Assembly (NCBI RefSeq): GCF_000513195.1
Contig: NZ_CBVI010000042.1
Location: forward strand, 1 to 57,956
DNA from: Bacteroides timonensis
GTDB lineage: Bacteria; Bacteroidota; Bacteroidia; Bacteroidales; Bacteroidaceae
Reading direction: 5' to 3'
Length of the DNA stretch: 57,956 bases
Positions 1 to 9,716 of the stretch are shown here, in pieces. A program made the translations under genes and the position numbers. Below the pieces are notes generated by a model that made no database searches, was not told the origin of the DNA, and worked only from the letters and a program-made list of their open reading frames with translations. Position 1 is the first letter of the stretch. Every line of letters begins with the position of its first letter.

Positions 1-93
1 TAAATTAATAAGTAAGTGTTCGTAATTAGTTCACATAATAATAGGCAACTAAATGATAATTTAGCGGCGTAGCTATTGATTTTCTGTCAATTG

Positions 94-1419
94 TCAATTG
101 ATAAAGATTCGATACTGATAAGGGCACAGACGCAGTTCTGCTTCCAGCTTCTCTTCTGTTCCGCTATACATATCTTTACTTGGATGTCCGTTCCACTCTT
201 GCGGAAGCGTCACATTTACTTCACGATTACGTACATTTACAGCAACCAACACGCGGTCTTTACCATCCTGTTTTTCAAATAGCAGCACATCGGGTTGTGG
301 ATATGTCTTCAATCCCCCTTTACGGATAGCCGGATACTCGTTGTAAAGAGCCATCAGACGACAGTATTCCTGATACAGTTCACTGTTCCCCGTCCAATCC
401 ACCGGAACATACGTAAAGAAGTTGATAGCTTCGGGATACCCCGCCTCTTGTGAACCATAAATCAACGCTCCTCCATGCAGATAAGTAGTCAGTACGAAAG
501 CCGCCATAGAGCCGCGCACATCTCCGAATTCTTTAGTAGGCGACATCTTTGCCGACTCATCATGATTGGTGGTAAAACGCAGTTTCACTTTTCCTACGGG
601 GATAGTGTCATACTCCGCTTTATCCGTAGCAAACAGTTCCTGTGCCGGAGCATCTTTTACGAATACCTCGCGAAGTGACTCCAAAAAGTCCCAGGAATAA
701 TTCATATCGAAACCCGCATCAAAGTGGTCGCGTCTTTTCCCTTCAGCCAGCATCAGCAACGAACGCTCGGGGATGGCACGCAAAGAGTCGAGCGCCTGTT
801 TCCAGAAGTCAAAGGGAACAAAGTCCGCCGCATCGCAACGGAAACCATCAATACCGATTTCGGTCACCCAGAACTTCATAGCATCAATCATTGCCAGGCG
901 CATCTCTTGATTATCAAAGTTTAAATCAGCCACATCCTTCCAACCGGTTCCGGCAGGAAAGATTATGTTTCCGGCCTCATCCTGCGTATACCATTCTTTG
1001 TTGGCAATCCAGGCATTGTCCCAGGAAGTATGATTGGCCACCCAGTCGATAATCACATTCATCCCCTTCTGATGGCAAGTGGCAACCAAAGCCTTAAACT
1101 CATCCAGTGTACCGAACTCCGGATTCACTCCTTTATAGTCCTTCACACAATAGGGGGAATTCACTGATTTCTCCTGCCCCACTTCATTGATCGGCATAAA
1201 CCACACCACGTTGATTCCCAATGCCTGAATGGAATCTAAGCGACGTTCCACCGCCTTGAATGACTTCTCAGGAGCAAACACACGCGGATTGACCTGATAC
1301 ATCACCACATCTTCCACAGCAGGCAATGCCGCAACTTCCGCCACCACTTCGCCCTGCCGCTTACCTGTACAGGCAGTAAGCAGGCACAGCAGGCTTACAA
1401 TAAATATATATTTCTTCAT
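94..1419 (-). CDS. GH13 alpha-amylase family lipoprotein (PUL distal gene)
   Basis: A 441-aa outer-membrane-type lipoprotein that probably hydrolyses alpha-1,4-glucans or maltodextrins at the cell envelope. The signal peptide ends in the lipobox LTAC with Cys17. The four GH13 regions are intact: DWVANH (D125, H130), GFRCDAA with the nucleophile D196, the acid/base E226 in LAEG, and TNHD (H286, D287). It is the last gene of the SusR-C-D-E-GH13-GH13 cluster and starts one base after the stop of the paralogous upstream amylase, so the two are surely co-transcribed. At about 440 aa it is a compact single-domain GH13 without a carbohydrate-binding module; binding is presumably supplied by the SusE-position lipoprotein. 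Family assignment is firm; the exact linkage specificity cannot be read from sequence. Confidence 0.93.
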   Translation of the reverse strand: MKKYIFIVSLLCLLTACTGKRQGEVVAEVAALPAVEDVVMYQVNPRVFAPEKSFKAVERRLDSIQALGINVVWFMPINEVGQEKSVNSPYCVKDYKGVNPEFGTLDEFKALVATCHQKGMNVIIDWVANHTSWDNAWIANKEWYTQDEAGNIIFPAGTGWKDVADLNFDNQEMRLAMIDAMKFWVTEIGIDGFRCDAADFVPFDFWKQALDSLRAIPERSLLMLAEGKRRDHFDAGFDMNYSWDFLESLREVFVKDAPAQELFATDKAEYDTIPVGKVKLRFTTNHDESAKMSPTKEFGDVRGSMAAFVLTTYLHGGALIYGSQEAGYPEAINFFTYVPVDWTGNSELYQEYCRLMALYNEYPAIRKGGLKTYPQPDVLLFEKQDGKDRVLVAVNVRNREVNVTLPQEWNGHPSKDMYSGTEEKLEAELRLCPYQYRIFIN

Positions 1420-1420
1420 A

Positions 1421-2764
1421 TTATCCTTCTATTTTCCAGATGTAATATTGATAGGGCTCCAACGTAATCGTCCTTGGCAATACGGTGCTTTCACCGGTCC
1501 AGAGATTCTTTGCACTATCCCCTACCCGTTCCATAGGCAGATTCAATCTTTCCTGATTGCCACTGGTATTTATCAGTACCAGTATCTTTTCCGTACTGGA
1601 AATACGATAAGAGCATATCGCTTTACTCGTCTGATAAAGTTTGATCTCTCCATTCTGTAAAGCGGGAGAGTTACGGTACAACTGCATCAGTTTGGTATAA
1701 TCCGCCTGGTAATCGGCATTAGAATCCCAGTCCATCGCCTGATAGCCAAAGAAAGAGAGGGCCTTGTCATAAGCCAGTTCCTGCGAACTATAAATCATTG
1801 GGCAGCCACCCATAGAAATAGAGGCCACAAAGGCTGAGAAAGCACCTTCCTTGGTTTGATAAGCCTGCACGGGCGATTTTTCGGAAGCCATATCATGGTT
1901 GGTGGAATAACGCATAAGTAACCGTTTATCCGTTACCGAAGCAAGCTCACTGCGATGTGTATCATACAGATTAGCCACAGAAGCGCTTCCTGCATATACA
2001 TCCTGTAGTTTATAAGCGAAGTTCCAGGCATACAGCATATCAAAGCCTGCATCGTAGAGTGCGGTTTGTGAACCTTCGGCCAGTATCAGCAAGGTACTTT
2101 TGGCGGCACGAAGCTTCGTGATAGTTTCCTTCCAGAAGTCATTGGGCACACCTTCGGCATGGTCGCAACGGAATCCGTCTACATCCGCTTCGATCAGCCA
2201 GTAAAGCATAGCCTCCTGCATGGCGGCACGCATGGCAGTGTTGTCATAATTCAAATCAGCCACATCGTCCCAACCCATTCCCGGGGGAGAAACAATATTA
2301 CCGTTGGCGTCCTGCGTATACCAGTCCTTATGTTCCGTAGTCCAGGCATGGTCCCAGGCGGTATGATTGGCTACCCAGTCTAGGATGACCAACATACCTT
2401 CGGCATGGGCCTTCGTGACTAATGCTTTCAGATCGGACAGTGTTCCATAGGCAGGATTAATAGCCCGATAGTCTTTCACACAATACGGAGAACCGACAGC
2501 ATTCTTTTCACCTTGCTGGAAAATGGGCATGAGCCAAAGGACATTGGCTTCCAGCTTTTTGATACGCGGCAGTTGGGCAGTCAGTCCATTCAGCGCCTGC
2601 GTTTCACCGAAGAGTGCCGGATTGGCTTCATAAATCACCATTCCGTCTGTAGTAACGTCATCTGCGGGAGGCGGCATATCAGGATCATCATCCGAACTGC
2701 ATCCGGTAAAGCTCAACAGCAAAAGGCTGGAGCACAAAATCTTAAGGATATCTTTTAGTCTCAT
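1421..2764 (-). CDS. GH13 alpha-amylase family lipoprotein, paralog of the next gene
   Basis: A 447-aa lipoprotein with Cys22 in the lipobox FTGC, followed by SSDDD, an Asp-rich tail like the Bacteroidetes lipoprotein export signal, which suggests display on the outer surface. GH13 motifs are complete: DWVANH (D129, H134), GFRCDHA with nucleophile D201, LAEG (E230) and TNHD (H290, D291). It shares order and length with the downstream amylase, including the sequence SPYCVKDY, so the pair arose by tandem duplication. The first enzyme has the stronger surface-export tail, so one may act outside and one in the periplasm; this is inference. A 22-bp repeat array lies in the gap between this gene and the upstream SusE-position gene. 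Confidence 0.93.
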   Translation of the reverse strand: MRLKDILKILCSSLLLLSFTGCSSDDDPDMPPPADDVTTDGMVIYEANPALFGETQALNGLTAQLPRIKKLEANVLWLMPIFQQGEKNAVGSPYCVKDYRAINPAYGTLSDLKALVTKAHAEGMLVILDWVANHTAWDHAWTTEHKDWYTQDANGNIVSPPGMGWDDVADLNYDNTAMRAAMQEAMLYWLIEADVDGFRCDHAEGVPNDFWKETITKLRAAKSTLLILAEGSQTALYDAGFDMLYAWNFAYKLQDVYAGSASVANLYDTHRSELASVTDKRLLMRYSTNHDMASEKSPVQAYQTKEGAFSAFVASISMGGCPMIYSSQELAYDKALSFFGYQAMDWDSNADYQADYTKLMQLYRNSPALQNGEIKLYQTSKAICSYRISSTEKILVLINTSGNQERLNLPMERVGDSAKNLWTGESTVLPRTITLEPYQYYIWKIEG

Positions 2765-2813
2765 ATCTATAATGTTATACCTATTAATTATCTGATAAAA
2801 GTGTTTCAGCTTA

Positions 2814-2945
2814 TATTTCAGCTGGTGGAACTTTTAGTTTCAAGCAATGAAACTAAGAGTTTCTCGGTGTAAAACAGAGAGTTTCAAATAATGAAACTAC
2901 TTGTTTCAAGGCATGAAACAAACGGTTTCCCGCCTTGAAACTCAA
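2814..2945. repeat. 22-bp tandem inverted-repeat array, GTTTC/GAAAC word
   Basis: Six consecutive 22-bp units begin at 2814 (degenerate), 2836, 2858, 2880, 2902 and 2924. A typical unit is GTTTC, seven bases, GAAAC, five bases. The two arms are kept while the spacer bases vary (AAGCAAT, AAATAAT, AAGGCAT). It lies inside the glycan-utilisation operon, from 6 bp after the stop of the SusE-position gene to about 50 bp before the first amylase start. The same word recurs at 57894-57956. Each unit could form a small hairpin in RNA or a palindromic protein site in DNA. Confidence 0.85.
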
Positions 2946-2951
2946 AGCATC

Positions 2952-4628
2952 TTAGGGCTTGGGCAGTTTTTCATAAGAAGTAGCTGTGATGGAGAAGTAG
3001 ATATCTCCTATCAATGCTGTATACAGCCCGCCATCTTCTATTTGCTGTCCGCCTCCATTGTTATTGAAAATCAAATTCGAATACTTACCAACGTGCTCCG
3101 ATAAATCAAAGTACTTATAAGTAACGCCATTGATTTCCCTCGTTCCGGTTACTTGTATGCCCGGCCAACTGTCACCAATTGCAGCGTCGCCCCAGCCATA
3201 GAGCGCCAAAGCATCCCAACCGGAGTTATCCTGTACATATACGGTACAATCTTTTATTTCACTACAACCCGCTTCCGAGATGCGGAGGTAGTAATCACGA
3301 TCTATCGTCAGGTTATAGTCATTCAACTGACTTCCACCATTGTTATTATTGAATATCAGATTGACATTCTTATTTGTACAATCCGGTGTCAGATGGAAAC
3401 ACTTATACGTCGTACCGTTGATTTCTTTCGTCTCCGACACCTGTATGCCGGGCCAGCCGCCACCAAGTTCCACATCTCCATAGCTGTAAAGTGCCAACGC
3501 ACCCCAACCGGTATTATCTTCCACATAAAGAGAATAGTGCGTACCGTAATTTGCGGGATCTATCTCCTCACACTTCTCAGGAGTAATGCTGAAATAGAAA
3601 TCGCGGCTGAAAGTGATATTCTTAACGAAAGACAGCACGAGTCCCGGATCGTCTTCCTGTTTGTTGTTATTAAATGTCAGCTTCAGACTCTGATTCATCA
3701 GTTCCACATCAGTTTCAAAGTATTTATAAACCACTCCGTTGATTTCCTTTGTTCCGGCAGGTTCAAGTCCCGGCCAGTCTTCATTGTTATCACCTGCCCC
3801 GGAAATGTAAAGTGCCAGATCTCCCCAACCGGACTGGTCGTCTACATAGATGCAATAGCTTGCTTCCGGATCTATCTCTTCAAAGCCTTTATCGGTAATG
3901 CGGAAGTAGTAGTTTCTGTTGAGCGTCACCGCCGGACCGTTCACCTGCACATCCACATTATTGAATATCAGATTCAACCCTTCATAGCCATCCAGAGATT
4001 TCCCCATATCGAAGTACTTATAAGTGACCCCATTGATGACTTCCGTACCTTTCACCGAAAGTCCCGGCCAAGCAGGCGTCACATCACCATCGCCAGCCCA
4101 ACCATACAGGTACAGATTATCCCAACCGGACTTATCAGCCACATAAACCACAAAGCCATCATGTCCTTCTTCTTCCGTATTAAAGTAAGCCTCCCAGCGG
4201 TCTACCCATACATTGGTACGGGTTCCCACCTTTACATCCAACCGATGCACCACAGCTTCATTCTTCACCGAACGTTCTTCACCTTTCGAGGCCGATACAA
4301 AGTAGAAGCCGTCTGCCAGTGTCTTTCCATCTTTAAACGTGGAAGGTAGCAGATAGATTCCCCACTTGGATTCGCTACCGGTAGCTTTCTCCAACTGCCA
4401 TTCCAGATTACCTACAGCTGCTTCGGCTCCTCCGTTAAAGTCGCCCACAATGTAGTATTCGTCATCGGCAGTACTGCCTTTCGGCATGATGACTTCCAGC
4501 AATATGGCGTTCGCCTTGATTTCGAACTGAGGTAGTTCGTCATCGAATATAATCGTATCTGTATCGTCGCACCCGTTGAGCAGAGCAAACAACGGCAACA
4601 TAAACAGCCAATAAATTATCTTTTTCAT
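2952..4628 (-). CDS. SusE/SusF-position surface lipoprotein with four CBM26-like starch-binding repeats
   Basis: A 558-aa lipoprotein (lipobox LNGC, Cys20, then the acidic DDTD). The N-terminal part (about 30-155) contains YYIVGDFNGG and resembles the SusE/F-type binding fold. Four repeats of about 100 residues follow (about 155-260, 260-365, 365-460, 460-555), each with D-x-S/T-G-W, then L-Y, then W-P-G, then the conserved E-I-N-G-x-x-Y-K-x-F. The W-PG and GW aromatic pattern matches family 26 starch-binding modules. It probably holds starch or glycogen at the surface for the SusC/SusD pair. It follows the SusD-like gene by 18 bp. Four near-identical repeats suggest copy number can change by recombination. 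The starch-binding assignment is by motif, not by a search. Confidence 0.85.
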   Translation of the reverse strand: MKKIIYWLFMLPLFALLNGCDDTDTIIFDDELPQFEIKANAILLEVIMPKGSTADDEYYIVGDFNGGAEAAVGNLEWQLEKATGSESKWGIYLLPSTFKDGKTLADGFYFVSASKGEERSVKNEAVVHRLDVKVGTRTNVWVDRWEAYFNTEEEGHDGFVVYVADKSGWDNLYLYGWAGDGDVTPAWPGLSVKGTEVINGVTYKYFDMGKSLDGYEGLNLIFNNVDVQVNGPAVTLNRNYYFRITDKGFEEIDPEASYCIYVDDQSGWGDLALYISGAGDNNEDWPGLEPAGTKEINGVVYKYFETDVELMNQSLKLTFNNNKQEDDPGLVLSFVKNITFSRDFYFSITPEKCEEIDPANYGTHYSLYVEDNTGWGALALYSYGDVELGGGWPGIQVSETKEINGTTYKCFHLTPDCTNKNVNLIFNNNNGGSQLNDYNLTIDRDYYLRISEAGCSEIKDCTVYVQDNSGWDALALYGWGDAAIGDSWPGIQVTGTREINGVTYKYFDLSEHVGKYSNLIFNNNGGGQQIEDGGLYTALIGDIYFSITATSYEKLPKP

Positions 4629-4646
4629 GGATTTTCTGTTTTTGAG

Positions 4647-6443
4647 TTATTTATAATTCGGGTTCTGTATCAGTCCTTGATTGACAAGCAATGCAGAAGC
4701 AGGCAACGGATACCACTCATATTTACGATCACGCTTGGCAGGATAAAGTTGACCATTGTCCGTGGCACGGCCGAAGAACCACCACTGGCCTTGCGTGAAT
4801 TTGTCGAAACGACGCAGGTCTGTACGGCGACGGCGACCTTCATTCAGGAACTCAACACCCCACTGACTCAACATCCAGTCCATATCGAAAGCGGTGAAGC
4901 CACGGCCCGGTTTATCTTTCACGTCTGCCCAGTCGCCGGCACTGAAATAACGTTTACGTACTTCGTTCACCAGTTCTTTGGCCTTGTCGGCTTGTCCGGC
5001 ACGCATTTCGCACTCTGCCAGCATATAGTACACTTCGCTCAGGCGGAATTCCACTTCGTCAATGTTCTGAAAGTCGATGGCTGCGGAAGTAGGATATACC
5101 GGGTATTTCACCAGACGGAGGCCGGAGTTCGTTTCACCCCAACGCGGTGACATGACGGTTTCCAAGTTGCGTCCCAGATTCATGAACGTACCTACCTGAT
5201 CCACATACGCCAAGTCTTGTCCGTCACGGTCGGCATCGGCTTTCAAGGCCTCACCCTTACCATAGTTGGCTTTTATGGTACCTTTCAGGAAGATACCGCT
5301 GTAGCCGTTCTTCTTATCATAATTATAGTTCTTTTTACGAATGTCGCGGTCGTCGAAGCGTTCGTAGACTGCACCCAATTTATCACCGTAAGCCGCATCG
5401 AGGAAGCAGGTAGCTCCCTGTGTACCTCCCAATTCATTTACCGTTCCCGCATTGTCATACGAAGGAACCAGACAAGTACAGTTCCAACCACTCTGACTGT
5501 AAGTGCCTCCGAAATAATCCCAGATATTATAAGGATAGAAAGTCATGCGCATCCATCCCATATTCAGTTTACCGTCTTCGCAGGCAAAAGCCATGATGAC
5601 TTCGGGACATTCCGTATTATTGATAGAGTAAATATCGCGGTAATCCTTTGCCAATTCATATTTTCCATATTTACCGCTGATTATTTCGCGGCACAATTCG
5701 GCACATTCGGTATAGTGGCTTTCTTTGATGAACACTTCGGCATTCAGCAACAGGCGGGCCTTGATCATACGGTTCACGGCCTTGTTCATGCGGTTCACCT
5801 GATTTTCGACCATTCCTTCGTAGCAATCATCCAGCTCGGTAGCAATGAAGTTATAAATCTTCTTGCAACTTGTATCGAAGTCCGGGTCGGCAGTGGGTGG
5901 CAATTCACCGTCTACGGTGGCCGGTTCAATATTCAGCGGCAATGCACCACCCCAGATTTCGAAGATATTGTAATAAGCCCAGGCACGGAGTGTACGTACT
6001 TCACCTTCATAAGCTTTCAGTTTCTCATCGGTCATCTTCAGGTCAGCAGAAGTTAATTTCCCCATATCAGCCAATAAAGTGTTACACAGGCCGATAGTAG
6101 TCCATGCATTTTCCCAGGCGCTACGGATAATCTTGGCATCGGGAGTCCAGTTCTGAATGGAGAAGATAAACTTTTCACCTTCATCATATCCCCACTGACC
6201 GCCATTCCATACACGCCAGGTCACCTGATCGGCAGGAAATTCCTGCATGTACCAGAAGTATTCGGCATAACTGGTAGCACCTGTGGAATAAATAGTAGCT
6301 ACCGCACTCTTCACACTATTCTCGTCCTGATAATAGACGCCGGAGTCTACACGGTCGAACACTTCTTCCGTAAGGTCGAAGCAACCGCTCAATGAACAAC
6401 CCAGAATGATTGCCAACAGACATTTATATTTCAGATATTTCAT
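4647..6443 (-). CDS. SusD/RagB-family glycan-binding lipoprotein
   Basis: A 598-aa SusD-like protein with lipobox LSGC (Cys21). It has the N-terminal helical region typical of the family (DSGVYYQDENSVKSAVATIY and YAEYFWYMQEFPADQ) and the C-terminal signature around EFLNEGRRRRTDLRRF. SusD proteins cap the SusC porin and bind the oligosaccharide in the outer membrane. The gene directly follows the SusC-like gene after a 90-bp gap that holds a GC-rich hairpin, as is common where SusD is tuned separately from SusC. The predicted ligand is an alpha-glucan because of the GH13 and CBM26-like neighbours. Confidence 0.95.
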   Translation of the reverse strand: MKYLKYKCLLAIILGCSLSGCFDLTEEVFDRVDSGVYYQDENSVKSAVATIYSTGATSYAEYFWYMQEFPADQVTWRVWNGGQWGYDEGEKFIFSIQNWTPDAKIIRSAWENAWTTIGLCNTLLADMGKLTSADLKMTDEKLKAYEGEVRTLRAWAYYNIFEIWGGALPLNIEPATVDGELPPTADPDFDTSCKKIYNFIATELDDCYEGMVENQVNRMNKAVNRMIKARLLLNAEVFIKESHYTECAELCREIISGKYGKYELAKDYRDIYSINNTECPEVIMAFACEDGKLNMGWMRMTFYPYNIWDYFGGTYSQSGWNCTCLVPSYDNAGTVNELGGTQGATCFLDAAYGDKLGAVYERFDDRDIRKKNYNYDKKNGYSGIFLKGTIKANYGKGEALKADADRDGQDLAYVDQVGTFMNLGRNLETVMSPRWGETNSGLRLVKYPVYPTSAAIDFQNIDEVEFRLSEVYYMLAECEMRAGQADKAKELVNEVRKRYFSAGDWADVKDKPGRGFTAFDMDWMLSQWGVEFLNEGRRRRTDLRRFDKFTQGQWWFFGRATDNGQLYPAKRDRKYEWYPLPASALLVNQGLIQNPNYK

Positions 6444-6493
6444 AATTCTTTTCTGTATTTAATTAAAATAATAAAGGAGTTAGAGGATTTATC

Positions 6494-6509
6494 AGCCCGC
6501 AAGCGGGCT
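6494..6509 (-). promoter_or_regulatory. Hairpin in the susC-susD gap
   Basis: Perfect inverted repeat AGCCCGC, AA, GCGGGCT between the SusC-like stop (6534) and the SusD-like start (6443). In practice it is a 6-bp GC stem with the tetraloop CAAG. It lacks a U tract, so it is more likely an mRNA processing or stability element, or an attenuator, than a full terminator. Confidence 0.6.
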
Positions 6510-6533
6510 TAGGAGTTAAAGCCAATAGTCCTT

Positions 6534-9512
6534 CTATTTGAAACGGATATTCAAGCCTACGCTCAACTGGGTAGCCGAAGGATAGGCGCTGTTTGTATCT
6601 ACACCCGGAGTCAGTCCGTTGATGGCAACGGCTGAGGGATCGTTACCGGAATAACCGGTCAGCGTAAACAGATTCTTAGCTGTCAGATAAACTCTCATAC
6701 CTTTGATGAACTTGTTTTCTTTCGGGGTGATGGTATATCCCAGAGTCAGGTTATCCAGCTTAAAGTAATCGCCCTTTTCAAGGAAGAAGGAAGAGATCAC
6801 ACCGCCACCGGTTGTAATATCCGCATCTTTTCCATAAGCATCGCGCAGCACATTGTCCGTACCGCAACCTTTCAGCCCCATTCCGTAACGACGCATATTG
6901 AAGATCTCAAAACCGAAAGCACCGTTGAACATCAGGCTCAGGTCGAAATTCTTATAACGGATCGTATTGCTCCAGGAGAGATAAGAGGTCGGTGTACCAT
7001 TGCCTATATAGCGTTTGTACTTCACATCCGCCTTGGACACGGGAACCTTTTCGCCTTCATCGGTATAAATCATCATATCGCCATTCTCTACACCGGCATA
7101 CTCGTAGCCATAGAACTGGCCGATCTTGCTGCCCTCTTCCACACGGAAGAAGTATTCGCTCGTACCTACACCCGGCTTCTGATACAGTTCCACATAAGAA
7201 GCTTTGTACAGGCTGTTGGAGAGTTTATCCAGTTTCGTAGTGCCGTAAGAGTAGTTGATACCCGTTGTCCATTCTACGGGAGTTCCTTTGAAAGCGTCGC
7301 CTTCCAGAGAAACTTCGATACCACGGTTCACGGTGGTTCCTACGTTTACCAGAATTGTGGAGTAGATGTAGGGAGGCTGCGGAGCCGTATAGTTGTAGAG
7401 CAAGTCGCGTGACTGGCGGTCGAACCATTCGACAGAACCGCGCAATCTGTTCCAAAAGGCAAAGTCAACACCAATGTTCATACTGACACTCTTCTCCCAG
7501 CCCAGTTTAGAGTTGGCATTCACTGAAGGAGCATAACCTGTCACCCAGGCACCGTCCATCAGATAGGTATCCGTAACATTCAACTGGGCATTTTTATGAG
7601 AGCCGTAAGTGGCCAATGACTGGTAGCAATCGAAGTCCGAACGACCTGTTACACCATAGGAAACACGGGGCTTCAAACTCTGAACGATGTTTTGATGGTC
7701 TTTCAGGAAACCCATATTCGCCATTTCCCAGGCAAGGGAAAGAGACGGGAAAGCACCCCATTTATGATCTGCACCGAATTTCGTAGAACCTTCGTAGCGG
7801 ATGGAGGCGGAAGCGATCAACAGATTCTTCCAATTATAGTTGACACGTCCGAAGACACCGATCAGTTTGGCAAGAGATTTACCGGTACCCATGCTTGCTT
7901 TTCCTTTGGCAAGGTAAGAACCGCTTCCAAGATTATTCCAGAGAATATCATCGAAATTGAAGTCACTGTTTCCGGCTTGCAGGCGTTCCCAGGTGGTTTG
8001 CTCGTAGTTGTAGCCTACCATTGCCTTGAAGTTGTGGTCCCCCAGATCCAGCGAGTAGTTACCCAACCACTCCAGGCGGGAAGTATACCATTTCTGGTAA
8101 GTCACTTCTGCACGTCCGTTATAACCGTTCCAGTATGATTCACCGGCGGTGGAAGGGGTATAATAGTGCTGTTTCAGATCGTTGTAGTGCAAAGAGTAGC
8201 TCAATGAAGTATTCAGCATTTGCTTTTCCGAACGGATCAGGTTGACTTTTACCTCAGCAGTACCCAACAGGTAAACGCGCTGTCCGTTATTGTCAATCTC
8301 TTTCAGTTCCTGCACCGGATTGCGTGCTCCGGTAGGAGAAGTAGGCTGAAAGTAAGTTCCGTCCTCGTTATACAAAGGCATGGTAGGGTTCATGCTCAGG
8401 GCAGTATCGAACATACCGTCGTTACCCCATACTTCATTCACGCGACGGGCGTTGAGTGAACCATTCAGTTCTACGATTCCATCCATCATACGCTGGTTCA
8501 GGACAAAGCGTCCGCCAAATTCTTCGCGGCTGCTGTTCAGATCGAGACCGGTTGCTTTCTTATAATTGAAAGAAGCGCCATAATATCCGTTCTTGGTACT
8601 GCCGTCGATAGAAAGATATTGGTTGTTATCATACGAGAAGTCGCGCAGCAACAGGTCGTACCAATCAGTAGAATACCCATAGTCCGTTGCACGGCGGGAA
8701 CGACGGAATTCGTCTGCGCTCAAGATATCCGGGCCACTCTTTGCCAGGTTCACACCGAACCAGCTGTCGTAAGTCACTTGGGCGCGTCCGGCTTCTCCGG
8801 CTCCCTTACGGGTAGTAATCAGGATTACACCATTGGCACCACGTGTTCCGTAGATAGCGGCGGAAGCGGCATCTTTCAGTACGGTCATCGACTCAATGTC
8901 CTGTGCTGCCAGGTTGCGGATATCGCCACCTGCCACACCATCAATTACCACTAACGGGTCATTGGATGCCGAAATAGAGGTTGCACCACGAATCTGAAGG
9001 GAGGAACTTGCATTCGGATTGGCTGCCGCTGTATTGTTTACGGTCAAACCGGCTACTTTACCGGTCAGCATCTCCATCGGATTGTTCATGGAACCTTGCA
9101 GGAACTTCGATCTGTCTACCTGCACAATGGAACTGGAAAGTTCTTTCTTGCTCAATGAACCGTAGCCCACTACAACGACTTCATCCAGTGCCTGAGCGTC
9201 TTCTGCCAGCACTACATTGATTTCTTTGCGTCCACTACAGGGAATTTCTTGTGTTTTGTAGCCAATAAAGGAGAAAACAAGGACGGAAGAAGGCTTCACG
9301 CCCGACAAAGTGTAGTTACCGTCAATATCGGTAATGATACCATTAGTTGTACCTTTCACGGTTACGTTGGCACCGATTACAGTTTCGCCCGTGGTATCCG
9401 TTACTTTTCCTTTCACGGTTAAATCCTGGGCAAAGGATGCCACTGCAAAAAGTAATCCGGCCATAAGAAGAAGAGACCGGCACAAACATAACTTTGTTCT
9501 TTTTACATTCAT
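6534..9512 (-). CDS. SusC/RagA-family TonB-dependent outer-membrane receptor
   Basis: A 992-aa receptor counted from the ATG at 9512, which gives a clean signal peptide ending in ASFAQ. In order come a carboxypeptidase-like regulatory domain (VKGKVTDTTGETVIGANV and FSFIGYKTQEI), a short TonB-contact segment (DEVVVVGYG), the plug with the SusC signature LVVIDG and YGTRGANGVILITTRKG, and a 22-strand beta-barrel ending in LNIRFK. It imports the oligosaccharide captured by SusD, using TonB energy. An in-frame ATG at 9539 has a good GGAGG 9 bp upstream, unusual for this phylum, and is a reasonable alternative start. The gene lies downstream of the SusR-like regulator on the same strand with a 204-bp gap. 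Confidence 0.95.
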   Translation of the reverse strand: MNVKRTKLCLCRSLLLMAGLLFAVASFAQDLTVKGKVTDTTGETVIGANVTVKGTTNGIITDIDGNYTLSGVKPSSVLVFSFIGYKTQEIPCSGRKEINVVLAEDAQALDEVVVVGYGSLSKKELSSSIVQVDRSKFLQGSMNNPMEMLTGKVAGLTVNNTAAANPNASSSLQIRGATSISASNDPLVVIDGVAGGDIRNLAAQDIESMTVLKDAASAAIYGTRGANGVILITTRKGAGEAGRAQVTYDSWFGVNLAKSGPDILSADEFRRSRRATDYGYSTDWYDLLLRDFSYDNNQYLSIDGSTKNGYYGASFNYKKATGLDLNSSREEFGGRFVLNQRMMDGIVELNGSLNARRVNEVWGNDGMFDTALSMNPTMPLYNEDGTYFQPTSPTGARNPVQELKEIDNNGQRVYLLGTAEVKVNLIRSEKQMLNTSLSYSLHYNDLKQHYYTPSTAGESYWNGYNGRAEVTYQKWYTSRLEWLGNYSLDLGDHNFKAMVGYNYEQTTWERLQAGNSDFNFDDILWNNLGSGSYLAKGKASMGTGKSLAKLIGVFGRVNYNWKNLLIASASIRYEGSTKFGADHKWGAFPSLSLAWEMANMGFLKDHQNIVQSLKPRVSYGVTGRSDFDCYQSLATYGSHKNAQLNVTDTYLMDGAWVTGYAPSVNANSKLGWEKSVSMNIGVDFAFWNRLRGSVEWFDRQSRDLLYNYTAPQPPYIYSTILVNVGTTVNRGIEVSLEGDAFKGTPVEWTTGINYSYGTTKLDKLSNSLYKASYVELYQKPGVGTSEYFFRVEEGSKIGQFYGYEYAGVENGDMMIYTDEGEKVPVSKADVKYKRYIGNGTPTSYLSWSNTIRYKNFDLSLMFNGAFGFEIFNMRRYGMGLKGCGTDNVLRDAYGKDADITTGGGVISSFFLEKGDYFKLDNLTLGYTITPKENKFIKGMRVYLTAKNLFTLTGYSGNDPSAVAINGLTPGVDTNSAYPSATQLSVGLNIRFK

Positions 9513-9716
9513 ACTATTAGTTTTTAGATTAGCAATCATTCTGTTCACCTCCACAGGTTGAGGCGACAATGCAAATGTCTGTAAAAAGAAGGGGGAAGAA
9601 AAAGAGGACTAAAGAAAATCTAGATTAACAAAAGGAACAAAACATTATATATCAGCAAGATAAAGCAAATAAAAGGCGTTAAAAAACTAAATAAGAACAA
9701 AGAAAAACACACCTCA

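Noticed and set aside
2814..2945. Invertible promoter (phase-variation site)
   Set aside because: Arms are short and tandem rather than one distant pair, and no adjacent invertase is visible.
3153..4349. 398-aa plus-strand open frame
   Set aside because: It is antisense to the four CBM26-like repeats of the lipoprotein gene, which has clear family motifs; the open frame results from their repeated codon pattern.
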